From: Labrys miyagiensis
Lineage (GTDB): Bacteria > Pseudomonadota > Alphaproteobacteria > Rhizobiales > Labraceae
Reading direction: 5' to 3'
NCBI RefSeq assembly: GCF_030160835.1
Contig: NZ_BSPC01000028.1
Coordinates: 186,001 to 250,000, forward strand
DNA: 64,000 nucleotides
The notes below the pieces were generated by a model. That model saw only the letters and a list, made by a program, of their open reading frames with translations. It did not search any database and had not been told where the DNA came from. Numbering within the stretch: the stretch's first letter is position 1; the number at the start of each line of letters is the position of its first letter. The position numbers and the translations under genes were made by a program. Shown here in pieces: positions 9,661 to 19,034 of this stretch.

Positions 9661-10561
9661 TTCTGTTGACGTGGAATTTTTATCGAACGAGAAAAAATTA
9701 TTATTACTCTTCTCCATGATGATATTTGATGCTTGTTCAATTCATCACACCGTACATCACCATCCCCCAGCCCTGCCGGTGCGAACGTGGCGAAATGAGG
9801 GCAATTTGCATGCGCAGTTTCAATACCATGAAATACTGTTTCGACGCTTGGCCTCCTCCGTCGGTGATGCACGCCGTTGGGTCATTGGCACAGAAAAAGA
9901 ACGTATATTGACTTTCGTTCGTTGCCGTGTTTTATTCCCTAACGGAATGAGGCGTCAGCAGCCGGCATGGGACGCCTCCGGCCCCGAACGCCTCCATCCA
10001 CCCCGACAGCCTGTCCAAGCGGTGGGCGAACGCGGCGGCTGTCCTTCTTTCGGAGTCAGCTTCCAGGGGTGATGAGCGGGACAGAGGGATCGGCACCCCA
10101 TGGAAGTGCCCTGTGATCCCTGGACGGAGCGTGAAGGGCTTGAGCCCGGCAACGCCTTCGTCCCCACGTCCCGCCGATGCGGTGAAGACGGTTCATGCCA
10201 CTGTCCGGCCAGGACTGCAGCGCTGAGCCCCTTTACCGAGCCGGCTGGCTCAGGTTCGGATGGTCCGTGCCATCCGCTCCTGGCTCGCCTCCGCCTTCGG
10301 AAGGCGGAAAAACAGGTGGCCCTGCGCGCCTTGTCAGCGGGCCAGGCAACCGGAACGGGGCGATGGCGGCCTGCACCGACAGTGCGGCCTGCATCTTCCA
10401 TGATCCTGCCTTCACGGCTGCTCCGCAGCCGCCATCGCCCGGTCTCCTCATCAACCCAGCCGGAAAGGGCGTGGGAACGAGAGCGCTTGCGCGTTGGGGG
10501 GAGAAAGCGGGCTCCGTTCGGGCGAGATGACACGATCGAGAAAGAGGCGCATCGATTGCGC
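9661..10561. other. Long intergenic region, no convincing gene
   Basis: About 0.9 kb between the AT-rich stretch and the next repeat. Open frames exist on both strands (up to 192 codons) but overlap each other, have Arg/Pro/Ser-rich nonsense composition and resemble no family. A motif ATATTGACTTT occurs twice (about 9648 and 9905) with similar following sequence. Confidence 0.5.
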
Positions 10562-10761
10562 CCCCTCGCCCCGTTCTTACGGGGAGAGGTAAGGTGAGGG
10601 GCAGCGCGACATTGGCGGGATTAAATTTTCCAACGCACCATCAACAGGATAGGCTGTCGTGGCGCCCTGTTGTCCGAACATCCTGTCCCTGGTATCGCTA
10701 CTCTCGCAAGGCTGGGCTGCCCCTCACCTTACCTCTCCCCGTAAGAACGGGGCGAGGGGAC
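10562..10761. repeat. 200-bp inverted-repeat element, copy 1
   Basis: The left arm CCCCTCGCCCCGTTCTTACG... (10562 on) is repeated as its reverse complement at about 10719-10761, with about 110 bp between. The arms are the same as those of the element at 12216-12414. It lies just downstream of the ROK gene. Confidence 0.75.
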
Positions 10762-10844
10762 TTCGGCGTCGCGTCATCTTCTCAATTGGCCCATCTCGAC
10801 CGGCCGACTCGAAGCACCTATTTCTTGATTATCTCTTAATCTCG

Positions 10845-12065
10845 TCAGAACAAATTGCCGTAGAGCGGCATGGCCGCCGCCCCCAACGCGGCCACGAGTT
10901 CGCTGGGGGCCTGCGCCTTCTCCAGCGTGATCTGTTTGGGCCGCGCCGTGATCTGGCAGACGGCCACCGTGCGGCGCGTGCGCTCGATCAGGCGGTCGAG
11001 CACCGGTTCGGGCAAGAGGCCGCTGACCAGGATGTTGGAGATGTCGACGATATTGGAGACGCTGGTGAGAGAGCGTCCCAGATCGGTGCCGGCCTGCTCG
11101 ATCCAGCGACCGAGTTCGGGATCGTCGCAAAAGCCGGGGGCGTTGAAATCGAGATCCTCGACCCGCGCCTTGCCGAGGAAGCGGGCAAGGCCACGCAGCG
11201 AGACCACCGTCTCCAGGCAGCCCCTTGCCCCGCAATAGCAGACCTCGCCGTCGGGATAGGCATGGATATGGCCGATCTCGCCGGCATTGCCATAGGAGCC
11301 GCGCACGGCCCGCCGGTTGAAGATCAGCGCGCCGCCGAGGCCATAGCCGACAAAGGCGTAGATATAGCTGCCGAGATGGCGCCCGCCGCCGAACCAGTAT
11401 TCTCCGAGCCCTGCCGCCGAGCCGTTGATGGCGATGAAGACGCGGTGGCCGATGGTCTGCGACAGCACCTGCTCGAAGGCATAGCTGCGCCAGGCCGGGT
11501 ATTGGCTCGACAGGCCCACGGCGCCGCGTTCATGGTCGACCGGCCCCATTACCGAGACGCCGACACCCAGCAGCCTGCCGGGGCGCTGCGGATGCTCGTC
11601 GAGGCGCGAGAACAAGGCGGCGAGCAGGCGCGTCGACTGATCGGGCTCCTCGACCTGCAACTGCTCCTTCTCGCGGGCGATGATGTTGCCGGCGACATCG
11701 ACCAGCACGGCGCGGGCGAATTCGTGATCGAAATGCAGGCCGATGGTGGCGGCATAGCCGGGAATGATGCGCAGGCCTCGGATCGGCTGCCCCAGGCGCT
11801 GCTGGCCTTCGGGTTTCACCGCATCGGCGGCAGCGACTTCCTCGACCAGACCTTCGTCCATCAGGGCGGCGACGATCTGCGTGATCGCCGAGGGCGTCAG
11901 GCCGGTCTCCGCCGAAATATGGGTGCGGCCGATGCCCGGCCTCTGCCGGATCGCCTCGATCACCAAGCCGCGGTTGAGATCGCCGACACGCGAGGCATTG
12001 AAGCCGCGTTGCCTGCGGAAACCGGCGACGGAAAGGGCGGGCACATGCCGCTTCGTTTCATTCAT
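10845..12065 (-). CDS. ROK-family transcriptional regulator (NagC/XylR type)
   Basis: Predicted sugar-responsive repressor of 406 residues, the usual length for the regulatory ROK branch. An N-terminal winged helix-turn-helix (about residues 25-90, with HISAETGLTPSAITQIVAAL) precedes a ROK ATPase-like fold. The ROK signature includes FVGYGLGGALIFN and GSYGNAGEIGHI, followed by the zinc-binding Cys cluster CYCGARGC near residue 275. It lies downstream of, and on the same strand as, an SDR dehydrogenase and a ribose-type ABC importer, so it probably controls that operon. A perfect AT-rich dyad of the kind bound by NagC/Mlc-like regulators sits upstream of the binding-protein gene. Two related inverted-repeat elements flank this gene. 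The ligand is unknown. Confidence 0.88.
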   Translation of the reverse strand: MNETKRHVPALSVAGFRRQRGFNASRVGDLNRGLVIEAIRQRPGIGRTHISAETGLTPSAITQIVAALMDEGLVEEVAAADAVKPEGQQRLGQPIRGLRIIPGYAATIGLHFDHEFARAVLVDVAGNIIAREKEQLQVEEPDQSTRLLAALFSRLDEHPQRPGRLLGVGVSVMGPVDHERGAVGLSSQYPAWRSYAFEQVLSQTIGHRVFIAINGSAAGLGEYWFGGGRHLGSYIYAFVGYGLGGALIFNRRAVRGSYGNAGEIGHIHAYPDGEVCYCGARGCLETVVSLRGLARFLGKARVEDLDFNAPGFCDDPELGRWIEQAGTDLGRSLTSVSNIVDISNILVSGLLPEPVLDRLIERTRRTVAVCQITARPKQITLEKAQAPSELVAALGAAAMPLYGNLF

Positions 12066-12215
12066 GACGCAACCAGGATCGGCGGGGCGCTAGGGGCCCT
12101 GCCGTAAGATACTGCCTTGTCCAGGTAGTATCGGAGGGGCCCGAACGACACAATCTTTCTCGCGGGAACAGGTGGGCGAGACGGGGCCTGTGAGAATGAA
12201 ACGAGCCGGTTGCGT

Positions 12216-12414
12216 CCCCTCGCCCCGTTCTTACGGGGAGAGGATAGAGGTGAGGGGCAGCGCGACATTGGAAAGGTGGAGTCGATAAGACGTGTATTCA
12301 TCGCGCCCTTGCCCAAAGAACCGCTTTGTTTCTTAGGACTCTTCTCCCATAGCCCTGAGCAGCCCCTCACCTCTATCCTCTCCCCGTAAGGACGGGGCGA
12401 GGGGACTTCGAGGG
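12216..12414. repeat. 200-bp inverted-repeat element, copy 2
   Basis: Same architecture as 10562-10761: CCCCTCGCCCCGTTCTTACG at the left and its reverse complement (with GTAAGGACGGGG) at 12363-12414. The central filler differs from copy 1. It occupies most of the gap between the ROK gene and the SDR gene. Confidence 0.75.
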
Positions 12415-12464
12415 CGCGCTCTATTCTTTGGCGTCCCAGTCTCGCCCCGCCGAAGTCCCCCGCC

Positions 12465-13226
12465 CTACCGGGTGAGATAGCCGCCATCCACCACCAGCAC
12501 TTCGCCAGTGACATAGCTCGAGGCCGGCGCGGCCAGGAAAAGCACGCAGGCCGCCACCTCTTCCGGCTGGCCGACGCGGCGCATCGGCGTCATGTCGCGC
12601 CAGATCGGGAACCATTCGGGATTTTCGATGCCGCCGCGGGACATGTCGGTGTCGATATAGCCCGGCGCCACCGCGTTGATGCGGATATTCTCGGCGGCGA
12701 ACTCGCTGGCAAGACTCCTGGTCATGTGATGCACGGCCGCCTTGGAGGCGTTATAGGCGACCTGGTTCTGCGGCACGTTCGAGACGAAGCCGGAGATCGA
12801 GCCGATATTCACGATGGCGCCGCCACCTTGCGCGCGCATCGGGCCGATCGCCGCGCGGCAGCCGCGGAAGACGGCGTCGAGATTGGTGCCCATGATCTCG
12901 CGCCAGCGTCCTTCATCGAAGTCGGGCGTATCGCCATGGCGGGCGATGCCGGCATTGTTGACCAGGATGTCGAGCCGCCCCCTGCGCTTCACCGTCTCGT
13001 CCACCAGCATTCCGGGCGCGGCGGGGTCGGTGATGTCGGCGGCGATGAACTCGAAATCATAGCCGGCATCGGCGAGGCTCTTCTCGGATTCGGGCACCTT
13101 CGAGCGTCCGGAGATCACCAGCTTCGCTCCTGCCTCGCCAAGGGCATGGGCGATGGCAAGACCGATGCCACGATTGCCGCCGGTGATGAGGGCCACTTTT
13201 CCGTCCAGGCGAAATTTTTCAAGCAT
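12465..13226 (-). CDS. Classical SDR-family oxidoreductase
   Basis: NAD(P)-dependent short-chain dehydrogenase of 253 residues. It has the cofactor motif TGGNRGIG (about residues 16-23), the structural NNAG (about 89-92) and the active-site YNASK with an upstream Ser (GSISG). A C-terminal PGYIDTDM and a GEVLVVDGG ending are typical of the FabG/glucose-dehydrogenase branch. It follows the second permease gene of the sugar ABC operon by 36 bp on the same strand, so a role in oxidising the imported sugar or polyol is likely, but the substrate is not defined. Start chosen at [10 protein letters not shown], where the Rossmann strand begins at the normal distance. Confidence 0.88.
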   Translation of the reverse strand: MLEKFRLDGKVALITGGNRGIGLAIAHALGEAGAKLVISGRSKVPESEKSLADAGYDFEFIAADITDPAAPGMLVDETVKRRGRLDILVNNAGIARHGDTPDFDEGRWREIMGTNLDAVFRGCRAAIGPMRAQGGGAIVNIGSISGFVSNVPQNQVAYNASKAAVHHMTRSLASEFAAENIRINAVAPGYIDTDMSRGGIENPEWFPIWRDMTPMRRVGQPEEVAACVLFLAAPASSYVTGEVLVVDGGYLTR

Positions 13227-13262
13227 GTCTTGTCCATCTATCCGTTATTTCATCACACCGGA

Positions 13263-14207
13263 TTATTTCATTACACCCTTGGGCGCCCTGCCGGTGTTGA
13301 GGCAGACGGCCAGGATGAGGATGACTCCGAAAACGATCTGTTGTGCCAGCGCATTGACGCCCACGAAAGTCATGCCGGTGCGGAATACCGCGATCAGCAT
13401 GGTGCCGGCGAGCGTGCGGATGACGCCGCCGCTCCCGCCGGTGAGCGAAGTGCCGCCGAGCACCACGGCGGCGATCGCCGGCAGCAGGAACTCGTTGGCG
13501 ATGGTGGGCGTGCCGCTGGAGAGCCGCGCCGCCAGCATCACGCCCGACATCGCCGCGAAGGCGCCGGCCAGGGCGAAGACGGCGAGCTTGACCTTCGTCA
13601 CCTCGATGCCGGAGACGGTAGCGGCGGGCTCGCTGCAGCCGACAGCCTTCATCATCTTGCCGAAGGGCGTCGCCTGCTCCAGCACGGCGGCAATGGCGAG
13701 CGCCACCAGCGAAACCCAGATTTCGTTGGGCAGGCCGAGCGAGGTCCCGATGACCCAGTTCAGCTTGTCGGCGCGAATGTCGCCGGCGATGCCGATGCCG
13801 CGCTGATTGGAGATCCATAGGGCTGCTGTCGCCACGATGCCGCCCACCGCCAGCGTCGCCACGAAGCTTGGAATGCGCAGCCTGCCATGCACAAAGCCGG
13901 AGACAAGACCGAAGGCACCGCCAGCCAGCACGGCAGCCGGAATGGCGAGCAGGCCATAGCCCGGGATCAGCAGCGCCAGGATGATCGAGGCGACGGCGGC
14001 GACCGACTGCATCGAGAGATCGACCGAGCCGATATAGATGACGAAGGTCATGCCGAGCGCCATCACGAACAGCGTGGCGTTATCCGCGAACAGGCCGATC
14101 AGGGTCAGCGGATCGAGGAAGCGCCGGTCGAAGGTGCCGACAACGAGGATGGCGATCACCAGGGCGATCCAGGGCAGATAGGGCGTGAGGAAGCGCAAGC
14201 GGGCCAT
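13263..14207 (-). CDS. Sugar ABC transporter permease, RbsC-like (second permease)
   Basis: Inner-membrane permease of a CUT2-type importer, 314 residues with about 8-10 hydrophobic segments. The family loop appears as VVLGGTSLTGGSGG in the C-terminal half, and GSVDLSMQSV in helix 2 matches the usual GGIDLSVGS position. The gene begins 3 bp after the ATPase stop codon, so the two are almost certainly co-translated. Two different permease genes flank the ATPase gene, so the membrane part is probably a heterodimer. The substrate is likely a monosaccharide or polyol by family. Confidence 0.9.
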   Translation of the reverse strand: MARLRFLTPYLPWIALVIAILVVGTFDRRFLDPLTLIGLFADNATLFVMALGMTFVIYIGSVDLSMQSVAAVASIILALLIPGYGLLAIPAAVLAGGAFGLVSGFVHGRLRIPSFVATLAVGGIVATAALWISNQRGIGIAGDIRADKLNWVIGTSLGLPNEIWVSLVALAIAAVLEQATPFGKMMKAVGCSEPAATVSGIEVTKVKLAVFALAGAFAAMSGVMLAARLSSGTPTIANEFLLPAIAAVVLGGTSLTGGSGGVIRTLAGTMLIAVFRTGMTFVGVNALAQQIVFGVILILAVCLNTGRAPKGVMK

Positions 14208-14210
14208 CGG

Positions 14211-15713
14211 TCACACCATATGCTTGATCAGGTCGAGGGGCTCGGGCCGGCCGGCGCCGGTATTGTCGAAACGGGCCGTCTCCTTGCCGTCTTTCATCAC
14301 CACGATGGTATGGGCGAGGCCGAGCGCCTCCTCCAGCGTATCGCCGATGAGGAGGACCGAGCAGCCATGGGCGCACAGGTCCCGGATCAGGCTGTAGACA
14401 TCCTCCTTGGCGCCGACATCGAGCCCGCGGGTCGGATGGTCGAGCAGGAACACCCTGGCGCCGGCATTGTACCATTTGGCCAGCACCACCTTCTGCTGGT
14501 TGCCGCCCGAAAGATTGGCGCAGAGCGTGGCGCCGTCCGGCGTCTTGATGCGCATCTTGTCGATCAGCTCCCGGGTGGCGCGGCCGATCTCCCCGAATTT
14601 CAGGATGCCGAAGCGGCTCATGCCCCTCAGATGCGCGAGGCAGATGTTCTCCTCGACCGTCATCTCCTCGACGATGCCCTCGACCTTGCGCTCGCGCGGC
14701 ACATAGCCGAGCCCCAGTGCCACCGCCTTGCTGGGTGAGGCGAAGCGCAGGTTCTCGCCCTTGTAGGTCATGGTGCCCAGATGGATCTTTTCGAGGCCGA
14801 AGAAGCAGCGGATCAGCGCCTCGCTCCCCGCTCCTTCCGTGCCGACCAGCGCCAGCACCTCGCCGACATGGAGATCGAGGTCGATGCCCGAAAAGGCACG
14901 CGCCCGCGCAAGGCCCTTGGCCGAAAGCGCCACCTCCGGCAGGAAAGGCTTGCGCTGCTCCTCCTTGTAGTAGGAGCCGGAGACGGCGCGCCCGACCATC
15001 AGGTGGTGGATGCGATTAGGCGTCGCCTCGCCCTTGGCCATCTCGCTGACCACCGCGCCATCCTTCAGGACATAGATGCGATCGGAGATGTCGATCACCT
15101 CATCCAGCCGGTGCGAGACGAAGATGATGCCGGCGCGCTGCTTGAGCTTGCGGATGACCTCGAAGAGGATGTCGATCTCGGCCTGCTCGAGCACCGAGGT
15201 CGGCTCGTCGAGCAGGATGCAGAGGCTCCCTTCGACTGCCTCCTCCAGTGTCAGCACCTTGGCAAGCTCCACCATCTGCCGGTGCATGAAGCTCAGCTCC
15301 GAGGTCACGGTGAGCGGGTCGATATCGAGGCCGACCTTGGCGAGCTGTTGCCCCGCCGCCGCGCTCATGGCGCGCCAGTCGATGCGGCCGAAGCGGCTGA
15401 AGGGCGCCTCATTGCCGAGGAAGATGTTCTCGGCGACCGAGAGATTGGTGATCAGCGATTGCTCCTGGAACACCATGCCGATGCCGCGGGCGGAAGCATC
15501 GCGCGGGCCGGTGATGGTGGTCGTCTTGCCGTGGATGCGGATCTCGCCGCCATCGGGCTGGTTGATGCCGTTGAGCACCTTCATCAGGGTCGACTTGCCG
15601 GCGCCGTTCTCGCCGACAAGGCCGACGACTTCGCCCGCATTGACGGTGATCGAGACCGACTTCAGCGCCTCGACCCGGCCGAACCTTTTGACGATCTGGT
15701 TGAGCTGGAGCAT
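14211..15713 (-). CDS. Sugar ABC transporter ATP-binding protein, RbsA/MglA-like
   Basis: Double-domain ATPase of 500 residues, typical of ribose/galactose importers. Domain 1 has Walker A GENGAGKST (residues 34-42), Walker B LCILLDEPTSVL and an atypical signature, LSFMHRQMVELAKVL. Domain 2 has a degenerate Walker A (GTEGAGSEALIR) and a good signature, LSGGNQQKVVLAKW, followed by FLLDHPTRGLD. A degenerate second P-loop is common in this family. It is cytoplasmic and pairs with the two flanking permeases. It lies between the permease genes with gaps of 7 and 3 bp. Confidence 0.92.
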   Translation of the reverse strand: MLQLNQIVKRFGRVEALKSVSITVNAGEVVGLVGENGAGKSTLMKVLNGINQPDGGEIRIHGKTTTITGPRDASARGIGMVFQEQSLITNLSVAENIFLGNEAPFSRFGRIDWRAMSAAAGQQLAKVGLDIDPLTVTSELSFMHRQMVELAKVLTLEEAVEGSLCILLDEPTSVLEQAEIDILFEVIRKLKQRAGIIFVSHRLDEVIDISDRIYVLKDGAVVSEMAKGEATPNRIHHLMVGRAVSGSYYKEEQRKPFLPEVALSAKGLARARAFSGIDLDLHVGEVLALVGTEGAGSEALIRCFFGLEKIHLGTMTYKGENLRFASPSKAVALGLGYVPRERKVEGIVEEMTVEENICLAHLRGMSRFGILKFGEIGRATRELIDKMRIKTPDGATLCANLSGGNQQKVVLAKWYNAGARVFLLDHPTRGLDVGAKEDVYSLIRDLCAHGCSVLLIGDTLEEALGLAHTIVVMKDGKETARFDNTGAGRPEPLDLIKHMV

Positions 15714-15720
15714 GGCCGCC

Positions 15721-16692
15721 TCACTTCACCACGGCGAAGGAGCGGATGGGCGAATTGAGCAGCACCGCCACGATGATGACGAGGCCGAGCACGCCCTGCT
15801 GCACGAAGGTCGGCAGGCCGATGATGATCATGCCGTTGTTCAGCACCATGACGATGAGCACGCCGACCAGCGTATTGAACACGCCGCCCTTGCCGCCGGT
15901 CAGTGCGGTGCCGCCCACCACCACGGAACTCACGGCCGTGAAGAGCTGGCCGCTGCCGATCAACGCACTGCCGGCGCCGAGACGGGCGCAGGCGAGCACG
16001 GCGCCGACGCCGAAGAAGGCGCCGGCAATGGTGAAGGCCATCAGGCGCACGCGGCGGGTATTGACGCCGGAAGCCCGCGCCAGATCCTCGCCGCCGCCAA
16101 GCGCCATGATGTGGCGGCCGATGCGCATATGGTCCTGGATGAACCAGGCGACGGCGAGCATGACCAGCGCGATATAGACGGCGATGGGCACGTCGAACCA
16201 GCGCCCGAGCGCAAGGGCGCGCACATTCTGGTCGAGGATCGTCACACGCTCGCCGCCGAGCAGCACGGTGGCAAGGCCGGTGCCGACAAAGCCCATGCCG
16301 AGGCTGACCATGAAGGAAGGCACGTTCATATAGACATGGATGGCGCCGACGATGCAGCCAAACAGAGCGGCCGCCACCAGCGCCACCGGCACGGCAAACA
16401 GGCCGAGGGGAATGCCATTGCTGGTGGAATTGGCAACGAAGGCGCAGAGTACGGCGGCCGTGAAGGCCATCGAGCCCTCGATGGAGAGGTCGATCGAGCC
16501 CATCAGGATGATGAAGGTCACGCCAAGCGCCAGCACCAGCGGCGCCGAGGCAGCGGAGGCCACGCGGATGAGATTGCTCAGCGACAGGAACTGCGAATCG
16601 ATGAGGGAAATGCCGATGCACAGCCCGATCAGCACAAGAACCGGCGCGGCTTTGACGATGGTCTGCTTGGAAATCGCCACTTTGCTGCTCAT
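15721..16692 (-). CDS. Sugar ABC transporter permease, RbsC-like (first permease)
   Basis: Inner-membrane permease of 323 residues from the chosen start MSSKVAISKQ. This start is preferred because GAGG lies 8 nt upstream; a longer in-frame start at 16737 adds 15 unusual residues. Hydrophobic segments cover most of the chain, with the family motifs GSIDLSIEGSMA and VVVGGTALTGGKGG. It lies 7 bp before the ATPase gene. Together with the second permease it forms the membrane channel of the importer fed by the downstream-numbered binding protein. Confidence 0.9.
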   Translation of the reverse strand: MSSKVAISKQTIVKAAPVLVLIGLCIGISLIDSQFLSLSNLIRVASAASAPLVLALGVTFIILMGSIDLSIEGSMAFTAAVLCAFVANSTSNGIPLGLFAVPVALVAAALFGCIVGAIHVYMNVPSFMVSLGMGFVGTGLATVLLGGERVTILDQNVRALALGRWFDVPIAVYIALVMLAVAWFIQDHMRIGRHIMALGGGEDLARASGVNTRRVRLMAFTIAGAFFGVGAVLACARLGAGSALIGSGQLFTAVSSVVVGGTALTGGKGGVFNTLVGVLIVMVLNNGMIIIGLPTFVQQGVLGLVIIVAVLLNSPIRSFAVVK

Positions 16693-16904
16693 GAAGACGA
16701 CCTCGCGGAGGAGAAGCGGAAGTGGAGTGTCGATCACCCTCCCCGGTCTACTTTGCGACAGCGCAGGTGTTGCGGCCTTGTCACTGCCGGCTGCCCGGCA
16801 ATCCAGCCTCCCGTTGGGAGGGACGGTTGGCTGGGTGCCCGGAATCCCGGGCGTGACAAAGCCGCAAGTGGGCTTCGGCCTACACTCAAGGCCGAAGCGT
16901 CAAC

Positions 16905-17996
16905 TCAACCGTTGATGCCGCCAGTCACCTTGCCCCACAGATCGTTCCAGTCGATCGTGGGCGTGGCATCGATATTGCTCTTCCAATAGGCGTCGACATC
17001 GGCCTGTGTGATGAGCACGCCCGTACCGTAGAACTCGCGATGCTCCTTCGGCTCCTTGGAGGGCGTGAAGGCGCCGGTGGCAGCGTGGTAGCCGAGCGAG
17101 AGCGCATAGCCGCCGATCCAATAGGGATTCCAGTCGACGGTGGCCGCCATCTCCTTGTTCTTGATGGCGGTTACCGCGTCCTTGGTGCCGTCGACGCCGC
17201 TGACCTGCACCTTGCCGGCGAGGCCTTCGGCGCGCAGGGCTTCGAGAGCGCCCATGGCCATGCCGTCATTGGCGGCCCAGACACCCTTGATCTTGTCGCC
17301 GAAGCGGGTGATCCAGGCGGAAACGACATTGTTGGCCTTGGTGGAATCCCAGTCGGCATCCTGGAAGTCGAGCAGCTCGACCTTGCCATTGGCCTTGATG
17401 GCATTCATCAGGCCCTGCTTGCGCTGGATGGCCGGCGCGTTGGAGGCGATGCCGCCCAGCGCCACGATGCCGCCCTCCCCGCCGAAGGTGTCGAACAGCG
17501 CCTTGGCGGTCTGCTCACCGGCCGGCACGCCGTTGAAGGAGAAGTGCGCGACGTAATTATCGCCGAAATCCCAGGGATGCAGGTCGTCCGGCTTGTTCCA
17601 GACGGTGACGACATGACCACCGGCCTTGGCCACGGCCTCGACGATCGGGCGGGCGTCCGGAACGTCATTGGGATCAACGCCGAGCACCAGCTTGTTGCCG
17701 ACCTTGGCAAGCAAGGCCTTGACGTCCGCAATGCCCTTCTCGCTGTTGCCCTCGGTGACCAGCGCGCCATAAGTGGCGCCCACCGTCCCGGCATAGGCCT
17801 GGGAACCCTTGTCCCAGGAGACGTGGAAGGCGTTGGAAAGGGAGCGGATCGAGCTGGCGAATTGCAGGTCCGTGGCCGCGAAGGCCTTGCGGGCGCCGGC
17901 CGGCAGGATCAGCGAGCCCGCAGCCAGAGCCGAACCGATCAGAAATTTGCGGCGCTCGATCATCGCCGCCTGCATGAAATCGAGGCTGGAAGCCAT
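16905..17996 (-). CDS. Periplasmic sugar-binding protein (Peripla_BP type I), Tat-exported
   Basis: First gene of the importer operon; 363 residues. The N-terminus has RRKFLIGSALAAG followed by a hydrophobic stretch and an AFA cleavage-like site, which is a twin-arginine signal. The mature part has the two-lobed ribose-binding-protein fold, with landmarks such as TEGNSEKGIADVKALL, GVWAANDGMAMGALEAL and VSGVDGTKDAV. An AGGAGG lies 7 nt before the first Met, supporting this start. Tat export suggests folding or a cofactor in the cytoplasm, which is unusual but known for such proteins. The ligand is not identifiable. Confidence 0.9.
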   Translation of the reverse strand: MASSLDFMQAAMIERRKFLIGSALAAGSLILPAGARKAFAATDLQFASSIRSLSNAFHVSWDKGSQAYAGTVGATYGALVTEGNSEKGIADVKALLAKVGNKLVLGVDPNDVPDARPIVEAVAKAGGHVVTVWNKPDDLHPWDFGDNYVAHFSFNGVPAGEQTAKALFDTFGGEGGIVALGGIASNAPAIQRKQGLMNAIKANGKVELLDFQDADWDSTKANNVVSAWITRFGDKIKGVWAANDGMAMGALEALRAEGLAGKVQVSGVDGTKDAVTAIKNKEMAATVDWNPYWIGGYALSLGYHAATGAFTPSKEPKEHREFYGTGVLITQADVDAYWKSNIDATPTIDWNDLWGKVTGGING

Positions 17997-18072
17997 CGGT
18001 CGTTTCCTCCTGGTTTGTTTTTTGGCTTGAGGGGCACCCTGGCGAGAATGCCCGGTTCCATATCAGCACCTT

Positions 18073-18096
18073 TAATTAAATTGATGAATTTAATTA
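18073..18096. promoter_or_regulatory. Perfect AT-rich dyad, candidate ROK operator
   Basis: TAATTAAATT and AATTTAATTA form a perfect 10-bp inverted repeat around GATG, 77 bp upstream of the binding-protein start. Known NagC/Mlc/XylR-type ROK operators are AT-rich dyads of similar size. Assignment to the ROK protein of this operon is inference. Confidence 0.55.
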
Positions 18097-18140
18097 TGTC
18101 AAGCGAGCTTTGGTGGCCTTGCGGATGGAAGCACGCCACA

Positions 18141-18171
18141 AAAGAAAAAGCCCGGCACGGCGGCCGGGCTT
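18141..18171 (-). terminator. Intrinsic terminator of the outer-membrane protein gene
   Basis: Read on the minus strand, a perfect 9-bp stem AAGCCCGGC / GCCGGGCTT with a 6-nt loop is followed by TTTCTTT. It lies 22 bp past the stop codon of the porin-like gene. Confidence 0.85.
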
Positions 18172-18193
18172 CCCTCCTCGCGGATTAAGTCGA

Positions 18194-18928
18194 TCAGAAC
18201 TTGTAGCTGACGCCCACGGTCGCCGTGGTCTGGTTGAAGTCGACCCGAACCTTGCCGAGCGAGGTATTGTAGCTCTGCTTGTTGAAGTCGCTGTAGCGCA
18301 CCTCCACGCGGCCGATCCAGTTCGGGGTGAAGGCGTATTCAGCGCCCGCACCGATGGTCCAGCCGATATGGGTATTGTCGTCGCTGGAACCACCGTTGAG
18401 CTTGAGCTCGCCACCCGAGAAGGCAACACCGCCGGTGGCATAGAGCAACAGGTTGTCGATGGCATAGCCGGCACGCAGACGGGCCGAGGCCTGCCAGTTC
18501 GTGTTGAACTTCAGCTTGCCACCCGGAGCCGGAGTGGTGAAGCGATGCGAGCCGTTGAGATCCGTATAGTCGATGTCGCCTTCGACGCCGACCACGAACT
18601 GGCTTGGGAACTGATAGTTGTAGCCGGCGTGAGCGCCACCAACGAAGCCGCTCAGGTTGAAATGATCAGCAGTCAGCAGATTGGCCGGCGGAGGCGTCGT
18701 CGTCACACCGTTCTCGCTCAGGTCATCATGCTCGCGCCCCCAGCCATAACCGGCATGCAGACCGATATAGGGGCCAGTCCAGTCGAACGGCGTCGCTGCC
18801 AGAGGCGCGGAGGGGTCGGAGGGCTTGAGGGCGAGATCGGCAGCCACGGCCGATCTGCCGGTACCGGCGGTCAGAAGACCAGCGAACACCACAGCCAAAG
18901 CCGTCGTCGCGAGTAAATTCTTGATCAT
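18194..18928 (-). CDS. Outer-membrane beta-barrel protein, Omp25/Omp31-like
   Basis: Predicted 8-stranded outer-membrane barrel of 244 residues. Start MIKNLLATTAL is preferred over the longer frame because it opens a clean signal peptide (ending near SAVAAD) and follows GGGGA. The mature protein begins with DWTGPYIGLHAGYGWG, a hallmark of the Omp25/Omp31 family of Brucella and rhizobia. It alternates polar and hydrophobic residues and ends with aromatic VGVSYKF, needed for barrel assembly. These proteins are abundant structural or surface antigens. The gene has its own candidate promoter and a strong terminator, so it is probably monocistronic. Confidence 0.92.
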   Translation of the reverse strand: MIKNLLATTALAVVFAGLLTAGTGRSAVAADLALKPSDPSAPLAATPFDWTGPYIGLHAGYGWGREHDDLSENGVTTTPPPANLLTADHFNLSGFVGGAHAGYNYQFPSQFVVGVEGDIDYTDLNGSHRFTTPAPGGKLKFNTNWQASARLRAGYAIDNLLLYATGGVAFSGGELKLNGGSSDDNTHIGWTIGAGAEYAFTPNWIGRVEVRYSDFNKQSYNTSLGKVRVDFNQTTATVGVSYKF

Positions 18929-19003
18929 TACTTTCCCCACCATTTCCAAAGCCGCTGGAATTGCCCTTTTCCCTCGGTCGCCGGAACTATAAATCATCGC
19001 TTT

Positions 19004-19034
19004 ATTATAATGCGAGAGGCAGCGGTGGAGTCAA
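19004..19034 (-). promoter_or_regulatory. Candidate sigma-70 promoter of the omp gene
   Basis: On the minus strand TTGACT (19034-19029) and TATAAT (19009-19004) are separated by 19 bp, about 75 bp upstream of the chosen omp start. The hexamers are close to consensus but the spacing is long. Confidence 0.45.

Noticed and set aside
9955-10597. Overlapping frames of 192 and 165 codons on opposite strands
   Set aside because: Arg/Pro/Ser-rich, mutually overlapping, one ends inside a repeat, and neither resembles a protein family.
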